This document shows positions 15,549 to 24,027 of a stretch of DNA of 64,000 bases, one piece after another. Under the pieces are notes generated by a model. It did no database searches, was not told the DNA's origin, and was given only the letters and a program-made list of their open reading frames with translations. How positions within the stretch are numbered: the first letter of the stretch is position 1; each line of letters starts with the position of its first letter. The stretch is from contig CANQYW010000002.1 of assembly GCA_947628185.1 (NCBI GenBank), positions 117,443-181,442 on the forward strand. Direction: 5' to 3'. The position numbers were made by a program, and so were the translations under genes. The stretch is from an uncultured Oscillospiraceae bacterium. Its GTDB lineage: Bacteria > Bacillota > Clostridia > Oscillospirales > Oscillospiraceae.

Positions 15549-15633
15549 TGGTGCGAGAGATGAGACTCGAACTCACACGCCGTTCAGCACACGCACCTCA
15601 AACGTGCCTGTCTACCACTTCCAGCACTCTCGC
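15549..15633 (-). tRNA. tRNA-Leu (anticodon GAG)
   Basis: An 85-nt class II tRNA with encoded CCA. Acceptor GCGAGAG pairs with CTCTCGC, the anticodon loop is TTGAGGT with stem CACGT/GCGTG, there is a long variable arm, and the T loop contains GTTCGAGTC. GAG reads CUC and CUU codons. The flank on its 3' side holds the mobile-element relic, so this gene may have served as an integration site. Confidence 0.95.
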
Positions 15634-15704
15634 AAGGGCAGAACTTATTATAGCATAAAATCCCCGCTTGTCAACTAAAACTTTTAAAGCGCCGGGATTT
15701 TTCG

Positions 15705-16568
15705 TCACTCCCACCCCTCGGAACGCCGTTTTGCCCGGCGGTCCTCGGCGATTTTGTTTATATACGCCCCCATGAGGAGGATGAAAAGCAGGTAGTAGAC
15801 CCAGAGCATCGCCACGATGAACGTCCCCAGGGCCCCGTAGATGCCGTACTTGTCGGCGTAGAGATTATAGACCGAGAAGACATAGGAGAAGACGAGCCAC
15901 GCCCCGGTGGCGAATATCGCCCCCGGCCACTGATCGAGGAGCCTGCGTCTCCCCGCCGGCATCCACTTATAGAGGCAGAGGAACACGAGGAGCAGCACCA
16001 TCATCATGACGGGATACCGGAGGGACCTTGTGATAGACACCACCGCCCGCACGGGCCAGTTGTCCGCGAATTTTGACTCGATGAGCTCCAGTATGTTCCC
16101 GCCGTAGACCACGGCGCAGAGCGTCATGAGGACGGTGGCCAGCATTATGACGATGAAGAAACAGGCCCGGAGCCGGAAGATGATGAAGTTCTCCCGGCGC
16201 GTCAGTTTCTCCGCCGCGTCCATGCCCCGCATGAGCGCCAGGGACGCCTGTGACGCCGCCCACAGCGACGCCACCGCCGTTATCGAGAGCGTGGCGGCGG
16301 AGCCCCGGTAGATGCTGGCGATTATGGAGGAGAATATCTCATAAAGCGACTCCGGCACGAACCGGCCCACGTAACTTAAAAATATCTCCTCCGTGATGGG
16401 CGTATATGGGAGGAGGGCGCAGATGAGGCCCAGCATCGGCACCAGCGCCAGAAAGAGATAGAAGGCCGCCGCCGCCGCGAAGGTGAATATCTTCCGCTCC
16501 CCGATGCCCCAGACGAAATCCACGGTGGCCGTGAGCCACCGCTTGGCCCGAACGTTAACGCCTCTCAA
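15705..16568 (-). CDS. YihY/BrkB-family membrane protein
   Basis: A 287-residue protein with about six membrane helices and the family's AAAAAFYLFLALVPM near the N-terminus and GAYINKIAED near the C-terminus. Once called ribonuclease BN, the family is now regarded as an inner-membrane protein of unclear role, possibly transport. It lies six bases after the dipeptidase gene and is probably co-transcribed with it. Confidence 0.88.
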   Translation of the reverse strand: MRGVNVRAKRWLTATVDFVWGIGERKIFTFAAAAAFYLFLALVPMLGLICALLPYTPITEEIFLSYVGRFVPESLYEIFSSIIASIYRGSAATLSITAVASLWAASQASLALMRGMDAAEKLTRRENFIIFRLRACFFIVIMLATVLMTLCAVVYGGNILELIESKFADNWPVRAVVSITRSLRYPVMMMVLLLVFLCLYKWMPAGRRRLLDQWPGAIFATGAWLVFSYVFSVYNLYADKYGIYGALGTFIVAMLWVYYLLFILLMGAYINKIAEDRRAKRRSEGWE

Positions 16569-16574
16569 GGGGCG

Positions 16575-17879
16575 TCACCCGCAGAAGTGGGCGATAGCCT
16601 CGGCGAACATCTCACCCGCCAGGACGAGCTCCTCGAACTTCACCCGCTCGTCGGGCTCGTGCATGTGGGGCTCGCTCCCCGGGAACTCCGCCCCGAAGGC
16701 CACGCCCCCCTCCACCTCGTGGACGTATGTGAGGCCCCCCAGGGCTATCGTCTCGCCGGGCGTGCCGGTGTAGTCCTCGTAAATTTTCAAAAGCCCCCGC
16801 ACGAGCTCCGAGTCCGCCGGGGTGTGATGGGGCTTGAGGCAGGAGGTGACTTCAACGCGCGCCGCTCCCCCCAGACGCTCCTCCAGCGCCCGGGCGATGT
16901 CATTACCCTCCGCCCCGATGGGCAGGCGCATATCCACCTTCGCCTCAAGGCCATTTGTCTCATCGTAATTAATTACGCCGAGATTCACCGTTATGGGCCC
17001 CGTGATATCGTCCTCGCAGTAGGCGCCGAAGGCGGCGCCGTGGTTGTCCCCATGGGGGAATGCGGCGCAGAGCGCGCGGAAGAGGTCGAAGTTCCGACCG
17101 TCTAACTTCGCAAGGATCTGGAGCATGTTTGTGATGGCGTTGCGTCCGTCGTCCGGGAGGCTGGCGTGGGCCGCCTGGCCCTGTACAGTCATGGAGCCGC
17201 AATCCGAGAACGACGCCTCGCACTTAACCGGCACGGCGTTGGGCACGCTGCCGCCCGCGAGCTTAACGACCCTCAAGCCCTCCTCCGCCGCAATCGGCGG
17301 GGCCGTGAGGGTAATATCCAGCTTGCCCTTCTCGGTGTTCACCACGGGGAATGAGCCGTCGGGGGTGAAGACCTTGGGGGGCATCTTGTAGTGGCGCTGG
17401 TACCAGGCGATATCGTCGGAACCACACTCCTCGTCGGAGCCCAGTATGAGCTGGACCTTCCGGCGGATGAGCCCCAAGTCCCGGGCGCAGACGAGGGCGT
17501 AGAGCGCCGCCATGGCGGGGCCCTTGTCGTCTATGACGCCCCGTCCGTAGAGGACGCCGCCCTCCTCACGGAGGGTGAAGGGTTCCGTGGTCCTCCACTC
17601 GCCGTCGGCGGGCACCACGTCGAGGTGCGCCAGGATGCCAAGCTCCGGCTCCCCCTCGCCAAGCTCGACGAGCAGCACCCGGTCGCCCAGGATCTTGCCC
17701 TCAAGGCCGTGGGACTTCGCTATCTCCAGGGCCGCGCTGAGAGCCTCCCTGGGCCCCGCGCCGTAGGGCGCGCCCTCCCGGGCCTCCCCGCGAAAGCTCC
17801 TCACCGAGACTATGTACCCGATGTCCCGCAGGAGGCCCTCCCGGTTCCCCTCGAAATATTCCCGTATACGTCCATCCAT
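16575..17879 (-). CDS. pepV: M20 metallo-dipeptidase (PepV/Sapep-like)
   Basis: A 434-residue cytoplasmic zinc dipeptidase that releases amino acids from dipeptides. M20 motifs are clear: GILAHLDVVPADG (metal His and catalytic Asp), YGRGVIDDKGP (bridging Asp), GSDEECGS (catalytic Glu with metal Glu) and FTPDGSFPV. The C-terminal HMHEPDERV holds the last metal ligand. Full length for the family. Starts with ATG after AGGGGCGG. Confidence 0.92.
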   Translation of the reverse strand: MDGRIREYFEGNREGLLRDIGYIVSVRSFRGEAREGAPYGAGPREALSAALEIAKSHGLEGKILGDRVLLVELGEGEPELGILAHLDVVPADGEWRTTEPFTLREEGGVLYGRGVIDDKGPAMAALYALVCARDLGLIRRKVQLILGSDEECGSDDIAWYQRHYKMPPKVFTPDGSFPVVNTEKGKLDITLTAPPIAAEEGLRVVKLAGGSVPNAVPVKCEASFSDCGSMTVQGQAAHASLPDDGRNAITNMLQILAKLDGRNFDLFRALCAAFPHGDNHGAAFGAYCEDDITGPITVNLGVINYDETNGLEAKVDMRLPIGAEGNDIARALEERLGGAARVEVTSCLKPHHTPADSELVRGLLKIYEDYTGTPGETIALGGLTYVHEVEGGVAFGAEFPGSEPHMHEPDERVKFEELVLAGEMFAEAIAHFCG

Positions 17880-17976
17880 ACTACCGCCCCTTGTTCTTAA
17901 AAAAGTTTTTAGCTATTGTATCACATTTATTAAGATTAGTAAACGGTATTTGGATGAAAAATTTGGATATCGGGTA

Positions 17977-18693
17977 TCACTTGAGTGCGAGCTTGAGTAG
18001 ATAAATGGCCAGCAGGTGCGCGGGATAGAATATGTAGAATCCCCACTGGATGAATTTGCTCTTTCTGCCACGCTGGCCGTTGTAGAGCCGGAGTATCGGT
18101 ATGGAGACGAAGATGCCCGTCCGCATGAGGGGCGTCACGTAGGCGTTGGTGAACACCGCCTGGAGACAGTGGAGCGACCCCACCACGGCGTGGGAGACGC
18201 TCTTCATATTTTTGCTCCTATGGAAAATGCCAAATCCCAGTATCATGAGCACCGCGATGTAGTTCCAGTCCGCGGGGTAGGCCAGTATGCAGCAGCAGCC
18301 GATGACGGCGAGCCGCAGCAGCACCGGCATATCCTTCGCGTTATAGGCCGAGAGGGCGATGAGCCCCAGCAGGAGCGAAAAAAGTACGTCCGTCGCCTGC
18401 CAGAACTCCAAAACGGAGAACCCCATGCATAGATTGTGCGGCACATGGGATACTACCGCCATCACAAAGAGCCGGGTCATGTATTTTTTGAGATTCGAGG
18501 TGTGGTAGTACCCCTCCGCTATGAAGTAGCACATTATCGGCGCCGTGAGCCGCCCCACAAACCGCAGCGGCCCGTATGCCCACGAGCTGTAGGGCACAAA
18601 CGCTATGGTGCAGTGGTCCACCACCATGGCTATTATCGCCAGTAGCTTTAGCTGATTTGATGTCAGTCCCCTTGCCTTGACTTCCGTCCCCAT
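17977..18693 (-). CDS. TraX-family membrane protein
   Basis: A 238-residue multi-pass membrane protein beginning LTSNQLKLLAIIAMVVDHC, the TraX signature. TraX acetylates F-pilin in E. coli plasmids, but chromosomal Firmicute homologues are not tied to conjugation and are thought to be acyltransferase-like. ATG 18693 is preferred to 18762 because AAGGAGAG lies seven bases upstream and the -35/-10 boxes overlap the longer version. Divergent from an XRE regulator gene. Confidence 0.85.
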   Translation of the reverse strand: MGTEVKARGLTSNQLKLLAIIAMVVDHCTIAFVPYSSWAYGPLRFVGRLTAPIMCYFIAEGYYHTSNLKKYMTRLFVMAVVSHVPHNLCMGFSVLEFWQATDVLFSLLLGLIALSAYNAKDMPVLLRLAVIGCCCILAYPADWNYIAVLMILGFGIFHRSKNMKSVSHAVVGSLHCLQAVFTNAYVTPLMRTGIFVSIPILRLYNGQRGRKSKFIQWGFYIFYPAHLLAIYLLKLALK

Positions 18694-18733
18694 GTCATTT
18701 CTCTCCTTCTTTGTGTGTTTTGATAGCAGACCA

Positions 18734-18762
18734 ATAATAAACCACTTTATCAAATCTGTCAA
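18734..18762 (-). promoter_or_regulatory. traX-like gene promoter
   Basis: TTGACA (18762-18757), a 17-bp spacer and TATTAT (18739-18734) on the minus strand. The palindrome AATATCTTTAGATATT (18761-18776) abuts the -35 box and could bind the neighbouring XRE regulator. Confidence 0.65.
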
Positions 18763-18801
18763 TATCTTTAGATATTATTTTTTTATGATAGCTAAAGTAA
18801 T

Positions 18802-18830
18802 TTGATAAGGAGGTATGTATCTTCTATTAT
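18802..18830 (+). promoter_or_regulatory. XRE regulator gene promoter
   Basis: TTGATA, a 17-bp spacer and TATTAT, 31 bases before the start codon. ATTTGATAA here mirrors TTATCAAAT near 18748, giving an inverted repeat spanning the divergent region. Confidence 0.5.
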
Positions 18831-18861
18831 TGATTACAAACACACATGTTTGGAGGTCGTT

Positions 18862-19203
18862 ATGTCTGACATTTCCAAATTTTTAGGGCAGCGCATACGG
18901 CAGCTACGGAACGAGCGGCACATGAGTCAGGAGGAGCTGGCGTTCAAGGCGGGGATAAGCGCGGCGCACTTAGGGCAGATAGAGCGAGCCCTCAAGACGC
19001 CCACGGTGGAGACGGCCGCCAGGATCGCCTCGGCGCTGTCCGTGCCGGTGCCGGAGCTCTTCTCCGACTCCGCCGCCCCTCCCCGCCCGGAGAACACGAC
19101 TATAGAGAAAATAAACGCCCACCTCTCCACGATGTCGGAGGATGAGCAAAAGGACTTCCTTCGGATAGTGAGGATCTTCAAAAACTACCGGAGGGTGAAG
19201 TAG
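18862..19203 (+). CDS. XRE-family transcriptional regulator
   Basis: A 113-residue regulator with an N-terminal helix-turn-helix (LGQRIRQLRNERHMSQEELAFKAGISAAHLGQIERALKTPTVETAARIASALSV, residues 7-61) and a short helical tail. ATG 18862 follows TGGAGGT at good spacing; the track's start at 18802 lies within the promoter. SinR/HipB-like in size. It may regulate the divergent TraX-like gene and itself through the palindromes between them, but no target is shown. Confidence 0.9.
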   Translation: MSDISKFLGQRIRQLRNERHMSQEELAFKAGISAAHLGQIERALKTPTVETAARIASALSVPVPELFSDSAAPPRPENTTIEKINAHLSTMSEDEQKDFLRIVRIFKNYRRVK

Positions 19204-19216
19204 GGGGGTAAACTTT

Positions 19217-19247
19217 GGGCCGGGCGTTTTTAGAGCGCCCGGCCCGT
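19217..19247. terminator. Bidirectional terminator between XRE gene and pheT
   Basis: GGGCCGGGCG / CGCCCGGCCC, a 10-bp perfect stem between converging genes. Confidence 0.75.
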
Positions 19248-19271
19248 GTTATCTCTGCTGTTACTTGATTC

Positions 19272-21959
19272 TTATCTCAGCGTCGCGCCGAGGGTCTCCT
19301 CCAGGGACTTTAGTATCCGCGCCACGGTCTCGTCGGCGTCGGAGTCCTTGAGGGTGCCCTCGTCGGAGCGGAGGGTCAGGGAGTAGGCGGTGGAGCGCTT
19401 GCCCTCGGGGATGCCGGGGCCCTCGTAGATGTCAAAGAGCCGCACCTCCCGGAGGTATTTGCCCCCGGCCCGCTTTATGCAGCCCTCGATGGCCGCCACG
19501 GACACCTCATGCCCCGCGATGAGCGCCAGGTCCCTCGTGACTGAGGGGTACTTGGGCAGGGGCGTGTAGACCGGGTCGGGGCCGTGGACGGCGAGGAGCG
19601 CCTCGAAGTCGAGCTCCGCCGCGTAGAGCTCCTGGTCCTGGCCGTAGTTCTTGGCGCACAGGGGGTGTATCTCCCCGAGGATACCCACTCGCGTCTCCCC
19701 GCAGTACACCGCCGCGCACCGGCCCGGGTGGTAGGAGGGCTCATCGGCGCAGGGCTCGAAGACCACGTCCCGGGCCCGGATCTCCCGGAGCACCGCCTCC
19801 ACCGTGCCCTTCAGGGCGTAGAAGTCAATGTCCTCCCCGTAGGCACCGAGGGTCAGTATCTTCTTCTCGATGGCAAGGCCGTCGGGGCCGCCGGGGTAGT
19901 AGACACGGCCCAGCTCGTAGAGTTTCACGTCCTTATTGCGGAAGTTGCTGTTCCGGGCCAGGATCTCCAGCATGGAGGGGAGGGTGGTGGTACGCATTAT
20001 GGAGGTGTCCTCACCCAGGGGGTTTAGTATCTTGAAGGACTCCCGCCTGGGGTCCGACGACGGCCAGCGGATCTTGTCGTAGGCCGTGGGGGATATGAAG
20101 GAGTAGGTGATTATCTCGTTGTAGCCGCATGTCCTCACCGTCGCGCCCAGGCGGTTCTCAAGTTTCTGGGCCTCGGAGTAGCCGCCCTTTGTGGTCTCGC
20201 CCCGCATGAGTGTGCTGGGGAGGTTGTTGTAGCCGTAGAACCGGGCCACCTCCTCCGCAAGGTCCGCCATGCGCCGCACGTCGCCCCGCCAGGAGGGCAC
20301 GGAGACACGGCGGCCATCGACAATAAAGTCGAGGCTCCTGAGTATCCTGACCATCTCCTCCTCGGGGACGTCGGCGCCCAGAAGGGCGTTTATCTTCTCG
20401 GGCTCCAGTGTGAGCTCCACGGGCTCCGGCATCTTATTTTGAATGTCGATGACGCCGTCCAGCACCTCACCGGCCCCTAAGAGCTCCACGAGCTCGCAGG
20501 CGCGGTCCACGGCGGGGAGGGTATTCATGATGTCGAGCCCCTTCTCAAATTTCGCGCTGGCCTCCGTCCGCATGCCGAGAGCCAGTGCCCCCTTGCGGAT
20601 ACATGTGCCGTCGAAATTCGCGGACTCGAAGACAACGTCCGTGGTGTCCGCCACTATTTCCGAGTTGAGGCCGCCCATTATACCGGCGAGGCCCACGGCC
20701 CGGGTGTCGTCGGCTATCACCAGGTGGTTGGCGTTTAAGGTGTGGCGGGCGCCGTCGAGAGTCGTGAGCTCCTCGCCATCTTGCGCCCGGCGGACGATTA
20801 TCTTCCCGCCCTTCACGTAGCGGTAGTCAAAGGCGTGCATGGGCTGGCCGTACTCCAGCATAACGTAGTTCGTTATATCAACTATATTGTTTATAGGACG
20901 CACGCCCATGGACCTGAGGCGCTCCCGCATCCACTTGGGGGAGGGGGCGATGTGTACGTTCCGCACCATGCGGGCGGTGTACCTGGGGCAGAGGTCCGTA
21001 GCCGGGGTCTCCACCGTGAGGTAATCCGAGAGCTCCCCGGGGCCGCCGCCACGCACCACCGGCTCGTGGAGGGTGAGCTCCGCGCCGAAGGTGGCCGCCG
21101 CCTCCCGCGCAAGGCCGATGACAGAGAGGCAGTCGGGACGGTTGGGCGTTATCTCAAACTCCACCACCCGGTCGTCCGCGTTTATGACGGGCTTGATGTC
21201 GTCCCCGGGGGCGCAGTCCTCCCGGAGAACGAATATCCCGTCGGGGATGCAGTTGGGGAACTCCCGCTGTTCCGCGTGGATGTCCGCGAGGGTGCAGACG
21301 GTATTCTTCTTCGTGTTCACCATGAGGGTGTCGCCCGCGTGGATGTTCTGGCAGGGGGTCTCCACCGTGAGGGCGCTCTCCCCCAGGTCGAGGGCGCACT
21401 TCCAGGCGCCGTTCTCACCCGGCTCCACCGCCGTGACGGCGGCCACGCGCACGGGGCCGAATACCTTGTCCCCGGGCTTGGCCTCAGGGGATATGGAGGG
21501 CTTTTCCGGGTCGATGGGGCGGTAGTCGTTCACGAGCGCCGCGGCGGTTATAGTGGCGTAGGGGAAGTCCCGCTCGTCGAGCCCCAGTTCCCGGAGGGAG
21601 CAGAGCATACCGTTTGACTTGACGCCCCGGAGATTCCCCTTCTCTATCCTCTTCCCGCCGGGGAGGGTGGACCTGTGGAGCGCCACGGGGACGAGGTCGC
21701 CCACGTGTATGTTCCACGCGCCGGTGACTATCTGGACCGGCGACTCTTTGCCGATGTCCAGCTGGCACACCCACATGTGGTCGGAGTTGGGGTGGCGGAC
21801 CATCTCGGCCACGCGCCCCACCACCACGTTCGATATCTCCGCCCCCAGGTCCTGGGTGGACTCCACCTTGGAGCCGGAGAGTGTCATGGCCTCGGCGAAC
21901 TCCCTGTCGGAGGCCGTTATCTTCACAAACTCATCGAGCCATTTTCTACTTAAATTCAT
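19272..21959 (-). CDS. pheT: Phenylalanine-tRNA ligase beta subunit with extra N-terminal insertion
   Basis: An 895-residue beta subunit of the (alpha-beta)2 enzyme that charges tRNA-Phe. Order: N-terminal core with tRNA-binding OB fold (about 40-135), an insertion of about 100 residues (about 150-255), B3/4 editing domain (FEITPNRPDCLSVIGLAREAA onward), B5, catalytic-like core (SEAQKLENRL...) and anticodon-binding ferredoxin fold (PKYPSVTRDLAL onward). It is about 90 residues longer than the usual ~800. The insertion (DKVFGPVRVAAV...NIHAGD) loosely echoes the OB-fold text NIHVGDLVPVAL. Lies 23 bases after pheS under T-box control. Confidence 0.95.
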   Translation of the reverse strand: MNLSRKWLDEFVKITASDREFAEAMTLSGSKVESTQDLGAEISNVVVGRVAEMVRHPNSDHMWVCQLDIGKESPVQIVTGAWNIHVGDLVPVALHRSTLPGGKRIEKGNLRGVKSNGMLCSLRELGLDERDFPYATITAAALVNDYRPIDPEKPSISPEAKPGDKVFGPVRVAAVTAVEPGENGAWKCALDLGESALTVETPCQNIHAGDTLMVNTKKNTVCTLADIHAEQREFPNCIPDGIFVLREDCAPGDDIKPVINADDRVVEFEITPNRPDCLSVIGLAREAAATFGAELTLHEPVVRGGGPGELSDYLTVETPATDLCPRYTARMVRNVHIAPSPKWMRERLRSMGVRPINNIVDITNYVMLEYGQPMHAFDYRYVKGGKIIVRRAQDGEELTTLDGARHTLNANHLVIADDTRAVGLAGIMGGLNSEIVADTTDVVFESANFDGTCIRKGALALGMRTEASAKFEKGLDIMNTLPAVDRACELVELLGAGEVLDGVIDIQNKMPEPVELTLEPEKINALLGADVPEEEMVRILRSLDFIVDGRRVSVPSWRGDVRRMADLAEEVARFYGYNNLPSTLMRGETTKGGYSEAQKLENRLGATVRTCGYNEIITYSFISPTAYDKIRWPSSDPRRESFKILNPLGEDTSIMRTTTLPSMLEILARNSNFRNKDVKLYELGRVYYPGGPDGLAIEKKILTLGAYGEDIDFYALKGTVEAVLREIRARDVVFEPCADEPSYHPGRCAAVYCGETRVGILGEIHPLCAKNYGQDQELYAAELDFEALLAVHGPDPVYTPLPKYPSVTRDLALIAGHEVSVAAIEGCIKRAGGKYLREVRLFDIYEGPGIPEGKRSTAYSLTLRSDEGTLKDSDADETVARILKSLEETLGATLR

Positions 21960-21982
21960 AGTCTCTTCCTTCCTGTATCCTA

Positions 21983-23008
21983 TCAGAACTGGCGGAGGAA
22001 CCGCACGTCATTCTCAAAGATGAGCCGGAGGTCGTCGATCATGAACCGTCTCATGGCGGTCCGCTCGAGACCGAATCCGAAGGCCCAGCCGGACCAGACC
22101 TCCGGGTCGATGCCGGCCATCTCCAGGACGTGGGGGTGGATCATCCCGGCGCCCAGGAGCTCTATCCAGCCCTCGCCCTTGCAGGTGGGGCAGCCGGCGC
22201 CGCCGCACTTGTGGCACTGGACGTCCACCTCGCAGCTGGGCTCGGTGAAGGGGAAGTGGTGGGGGCGGAAACGTGTCTTGGTGCCAGCGCCGTATAATTT
22301 CTCCACCACGGTGTTGAGGGTACCCTTGAGGTCCGCCATGGTGACACCCTTATCTATGACCATGCCCTCCACCTGGTGGAACATGGGTGAGTGGGTGGCG
22401 TCCACCTCGTCCTTGCGGTAGACGCGCCCGGGGGCGATAATGCGTATGGGCAGCTCCATGGAGTCCATGGCCCGCACCTGCATAGGGCTCGTCTGGCTGC
22501 GGAGCATGACGCGGCTGTCCCGGTCGAAGTAGAAGGTGTCTGACCAGTCCCGGCTGGGGTGGCCCTCCTCGGCGTTGAGGCGGTCGAAGTTGAGCTCCGC
22601 CAGCTCCACCTCGGGGCCGTCCAGGACTGTAAAGCCCATGCCGATGAATATCTCCTTCATCTCATCAAGGGCCACGTACATCGGGTGGCGTTTGCCCACG
22701 GTGACCTCCCGGCCCGGGACGGTGACGTCCAGGGCCTCGGACTTGAGCCGTGCCTCCAGGGCGGCGGCCTCCACCTTAGTTTTAGCGGCGGCGATGCCGG
22801 ACTCTATGGCGGCGCGGACGTCGTTGGCCAGCTGCCCCATAGCGGGTCTCTCCTCCGCCGGGAGGCGGCCCATCTCCCTGAGGATGGCGGTTATCTCGCC
22901 CTTCTTCCCCAGGTACTTCACCCGCAGCTCCTCAAGCTCCGCCTGACCGCTGACGGCCCCGAGGCGCGCCAGCGCCTCCTCACGTAATCTCGCAAGCTTT
23001 TCTCTCAT
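21983..23008 (-). CDS. pheS: Phenylalanine-tRNA ligase alpha subunit
   Basis: A 341-residue catalytic subunit of PheRS. It has an N-terminal coiled coil (1-90), then the class II core with motif 2 region (FHQVEGMVIDKG), zinc-type CHKCGGAGCPTCKG and motif 3 GFGLERTAMRRF. Standard length. First gene of the pheST operon behind a T-box leader, so expression should rise when uncharged tRNA-Phe accumulates. Confidence 0.96.
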   Translation of the reverse strand: MREKLARLREEALARLGAVSGQAELEELRVKYLGKKGEITAILREMGRLPAEERPAMGQLANDVRAAIESGIAAAKTKVEAAALEARLKSEALDVTVPGREVTVGKRHPMYVALDEMKEIFIGMGFTVLDGPEVELAELNFDRLNAEEGHPSRDWSDTFYFDRDSRVMLRSQTSPMQVRAMDSMELPIRIIAPGRVYRKDEVDATHSPMFHQVEGMVIDKGVTMADLKGTLNTVVEKLYGAGTKTRFRPHHFPFTEPSCEVDVQCHKCGGAGCPTCKGEGWIELLGAGMIHPHVLEMAGIDPEVWSGWAFGFGLERTAMRRFMIDDLRLIFENDVRFLRQF

Positions 23009-23046
23009 GATATCACTCCGAATTTAAATAAGAATTTTGGTTTGGG

Positions 23047-23264
23047 CAACAAAAAACGCCCCTTAAAAAGGGACGAAAAGAACTTTCCGCGGTACCACCC
23101 AAATTTGCGCCCAGCGCACGCTCTATGCCCTTAACGCGGGCGGACGCCGGTGATTGGCCGGGGCTCCGGGGCGAACCAAGCGCCGCCGCACAGGGTGATT
23201 TCAGCCGGGCCACCCCTCTCTAAAGTGCGGTAAAAGCGCTATTTTCCCCTTCTCAGCTCTTAAC
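23047..23264 (-). promoter_or_regulatory. T-box leader (tRNA-Phe responsive) of pheST
   Basis: The minus strand carries the T-box sequence GGGTGGTACCGCG (23100-23088), then a terminator hairpin CGTCCCTT/AAGGGGCG with a T-run (23072-23047). Upstream, AGAGAGGGGTGG and GGCTGAAATCACC resemble stem I landmarks. TTC in CTTGGTTCGCC is a fair candidate for the Phe specifier codon. Uncharged tRNA-Phe binding would favour the antiterminator and allow transcription into pheS. Confidence 0.9.
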
Positions 23265-23270
23265 AGGCAT

Positions 23271-23299
23271 AGTTTATCACATACCGGCAGATTTAGCAA
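23271..23299 (-). promoter_or_regulatory. pheST promoter
   Basis: TTGCTA (23299-23294), a 17-bp spacer and TAAACT (23276-23271), just upstream of the T-box leader. Confidence 0.55.
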
Positions 23300-23367
23300 G
23301 GGTTTTTGCGCCGGAAAGTGTGAAATAGGTGTTGACGGAACTCTGTGGGATATTATGGCACAAAAAA

Positions 23368-23607
23368 TCACGAGAACTCCATTATCAGATGTGCGTTATC
23401 GCGGATGAGCTCGCGGAGGCGGTCGAGGTCTTCCTCGCTATAGCCGCGGATGTCCTCCCAGCGGTGCTCCGGCAGGATGCAGACCGCGCTGTGAAAGCCG
23501 TCCCGCTCGTCCGGCGTCTCAATGTACACCTTCACGGTGCCGTCCGGGCGCTGCTCGGAGTGGGTGATCTCGGTGTCGTCAGATAGTGTAAGATATGGGT
23601 ACATCAT
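23368..23607 (-). CDS. Conserved hypothetical protein (79 aa)
   Basis: A 79-residue acidic soluble protein beginning MMYPYLTLSDDTEITHSE and ending LRELIRDNAHLIMEFS. GGAGG sits correctly before ATG 23607; the longer frame in the track runs through repeat DNA and is rejected. It resembles small uncharacterised proteins I recall from gut clostridia that start MMYP..TL.DDTEI.HS and carry W(E)(D/E)I.G; function unknown. Single gene between pheST and tRNA-Ser. Confidence 0.75.
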   Translation of the reverse strand: MMYPYLTLSDDTEITHSEQRPDGTVKVYIETPDERDGFHSAVCILPEHRWEDIRGYSEEDLDRLRELIRDNAHLIMEFS

Positions 23608-23645
23608 AGGGCGCCTCCAGAATCGTTTTCCCCGAAATGATTCAA

Positions 23646-23698
23646 GCCGAAGTTTTCGGAGGGAGGGGAGCTCGAGGGGAACCGTCAGGGTTCCGCCT
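23646..23698. repeat. 53-nt hairpin repeat, copy 1
   Basis: Starts GCCGAAGTTTTCGGAGGGAG and contains the stem GGAACC-GTCAG-GGTTCC. It recurs 62 bases on with a compensatory pair change. Confidence 0.7.
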
Positions 23699-23707
23699 TT
23701 CCAACCG

Positions 23708-23760
23708 GCCGATGTCTTCGGAGGGAGGGGAGCTCGAGGGGGACCGTCAGGGTCCCGCCT
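23708..23760. repeat. 53-nt hairpin repeat, copy 2
   Basis: About 90% identical to copy 1. The stem here is GGGACC-GTCAG-GGTCCC: an A-T pair in copy 1 has become G-C, keeping the pairing, which suggests that structure is selected. Confidence 0.7.
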
Positions 23761-23780
23761 CGAATTAAATCTCACCAAAA

Positions 23781-23810
23781 GAGAGAGCCCGCAAAGCGGA
23801 CTCTCTCTTT
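23781..23810 (-). terminator. tRNA-Ser terminator
   Basis: GAGAGAGTCCGC-TTT-GCGGGCTCTCTC stem followed by TTTTGG on the minus strand, directly after the tRNA 3' end. Confidence 0.88.
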
Positions 23811-23903
23811 TGGCGGAGAAGGAGGGATTCGAACCCTCGAGGAGCTTTTGACCCCTACACGATTTCCAATCGTGCGCGCTCGACCGGGCTACGCGACTTC
23901 TCC
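23811..23903 (-). tRNA. tRNA-Ser (anticodon GGA)
   Basis: A 93-nt class II tRNA with encoded CCA. Acceptor GGAGAAG pairs with CTTCTCC, the anticodon arm CACGATTGGAAATCGTG carries GGA, there is a long variable arm, and the T loop is GGTTCGAATCC. GGA reads UCC and UCU. Confidence 0.96.
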
Positions 23904-24027
23904 GTGTGCTCCCGCCGGGTGTTTCCTTACTAAAGCCTTGTTATTATACTCAAATTCCCCGCCCTTGTCAAGGGCTTTTCCCCGCCGCCTTGAGTTTTTT
24001 TGGCGGCGGGGATATTTTTTCGCTTTC

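Noticed and set aside
17977-18693. TraX as evidence for a conjugative element
   Set aside because: No relaxase, coupling protein or type IV secretion genes nearby; TraX homologues are common in Firmicute chromosomes.
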